From positions 62,001 to 126,000 of the forward strand of contig NZ_NRQT01000006.1 of the NCBI RefSeq assembly GCF_004119455.1: a DNA stretch of 64,000 nt, written 5' to 3'. Of this stretch, positions 63,315-64,000 are shown in pieces. A program made the translations under genes and the position numbers. Below the pieces are notes generated by a model, which did no database searches, was not told the origin of the DNA, and worked only from the letters and a program-made list of their open reading frames with translations. This DNA comes from Chryseobacterium sp. CH25. GTDB taxonomy: Bacteria; Bacteroidota; Bacteroidia; Flavobacteriales; Weeksellaceae. How positions within the stretch are numbered: position 1 is the stretch's first letter; every line of letters begins with the position of its first letter.

Positions 63315-64000
63315 ATGTCAGACATAGAAGAAATAGAAGTACGAGGCGGACAGGGACAGGTTCTGGACCCTGAAACTTACAGAGATTCTATAGGGACAAT
63401 GGAGCAATCCGGTAAAAGAAGATGGGTATTTCCTAGAAAGCCAAAAGGGAAATATACCAACTATAGAAACATTGTAAGTTATCTACTATTAATTATTTAT
63501 TTTTCATTACCGTTCATCAAAATCAATGGTAACCCATTGCTGATGTTCAATGTGATAGACAGAGAATTTTTCATCCTTGGACAGCCTTTCTATCCACAAG
63601 ATTTCTTTATCCTTACTTTAGGTGCTATCGCATCCTTAATCTTTATTATCGTTTTTACGATTGCATTCGGAAGAATTTTCTGCGGGTGGATTTGCCCTCA
63701 GACAATTTTTATGGAATCTATCTTCCGTAAAATCGAGTATCTGATTGAAGGTGACCGAAACAAGCAAATGAAGCTGGACAGACAGGAGTGGAACAGTGAA
63801 AAGATCTGGAAAAGAAGTCTGAAATGGTCTGTTTACGTTGTTATTTCACTTATCATTACTCACTTCATGTTCATGTATATTGTTGGGTATGAACAAGTAT
63901 TCAAAATTGTTTCCGAAGGGCCATTTACCCATCCTACCAACTTTATTGTAATGATTCTTCTTACTGCTGCATTTTACTTTGTATTTGCATGGTTCAGAGA
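63315..64000 (+). CDS. ccoG: cbb3 oxidase accessory protein CcoG (cut by window edge)
   Basis: The first 228 residues of a membrane protein that runs off the right end. Visible are two or more membrane helices (NIVSYLLLIIYFSLPFIKIN; ILTLGAIASLIFIIVFTIAF), and the FixG/CcoG signature FGRIFCGWICPQTIFMES. CcoG is a cupric reductase that helps copper delivery to cbb3 oxidase. The 4Fe-4S ferredoxin-like domain lies outside the window. Confidence 0.9.
   Translation, partial: MSDIEEIEVRGGQGQVLDPETYRDSIGTMEQSGKRRWVFPRKPKGKYTNYRNIVSYLLLIIYFSLPFIKINGNPLLMFNVIDREFFILGQPFYPQDFFILTLGAIASLIFIIVFTIAFGRIFCGWICPQTIFMESIFRKIEYLIEGDRNKQMKLDRQEWNSEKIWKRSLKWSVYVVISLIITHFMFMYIVGYEQVFKIVSEGPFTHPTNFIVMILLTAAFYFVFAWFR

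Overview
The window looks like chromosomal DNA of a flavobacterium of the Chryseobacterium type (Bacteroidota, Weeksellaceae). The DNA is AT-rich. Promoters have the Bacteroidota form TTTG-N20-TAnnTTTG. Gene families typical of that group occur: a flexirubin-like locus, a fused CcoN-CcoO, a TPP-regulated TonB-dependent receptor, a CCDC81-type HU protein, a Big_5 lipoprotein and a long LspA. No rRNA, tRNA, CRISPR array, prophage or insertion sequence was seen. Most of the window is housekeeping sequence.

Layout. 0-4 kb: edge of a probable aryl-polyene/flexirubin locus (HAL/TAL-type ammonia-lyase cut by the window edge, halogenase-like flavoprotein, frameshifted phenylacetate-CoA-ligase-like enzyme). 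4-6.3 kb: M23 peptidase and a lone Imm35/YrhB-like protein. 6.5-13.4 kb: ileS, a DksA-like protein, two small genes, lspA, a SanA/YdcF protein, trpS. 13.5-18.9 kb: two-component system with two PepSY-like proteins upstream, a YjjG-type phosphatase, a 44-residue small gene, an ECF sigma factor and a secreted protein. 19-25.9 kb: metK, divergent oxyR/catalase, enoyl-CoA hydratase with a damaged 5' end, dCMP deaminase, xerD, NUDIX hydrolase. 26-32 kb: heme-binding protein, Ig-like lipoprotein, serine hydrolase, 2-hydroxyacid dehydrogenase, thioesterase, HU-like protein. 32.2-34.5 kb: thiamine-type TonB receptor behind a TPP riboswitch. 34.7-41.1 kb: frameshifted WG-repeat gene and two unrelated aconitases in tandem (acnB, then a mitochondrial-type acnA). 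41.4-48 kb: LytS/LytTR pair divergent from two outer-membrane beta-barrel receptors. 48.2-54.4 kb: thiamine operon thiS-thiC-tenI/thiE-thiE-thiG-thiH-thiF behind a second TPP riboswitch. 54.4-57 kb: rluA-type synthase, small membrane protein, panB, fnr-like regulator. 57.1-64 kb: cbb3 oxidase cluster ccoI-ccoS-ccoNO-ccoQ-ccoP-ccoG (ccoG runs off the edge).

How it works together. Two TPP riboswitches tie thiamine uptake across the outer membrane and thiamine synthesis to one signal. In the operon leader a perfect 10-bp hairpin encloses the thiS start codon, which suggests translational control. The Crp/Fnr gene and the cbb3 cluster share a short divergent region with an FNR-like palindrome placed on the predicted fnr start site. 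The oxyR-catalase pair has the redox cysteines and a candidate operator.

Three genes are broken by changes that mostly look like one-base shortening of homopolymers (AMP-ligase-like gene twice, WG-repeat gene, enoyl-CoA hydratase), so assembly error is a serious alternative to real pseudogenes. Intergenic gaps carry a dispersed repeat family (CACAGATT type), often beside a second repeat (GGCTAAAGCC type). I found no clear new multi-gene system. The strongest leads are the two riboswitch platforms, the fnr/cco regulatory region, and the paired intergenic repeats.
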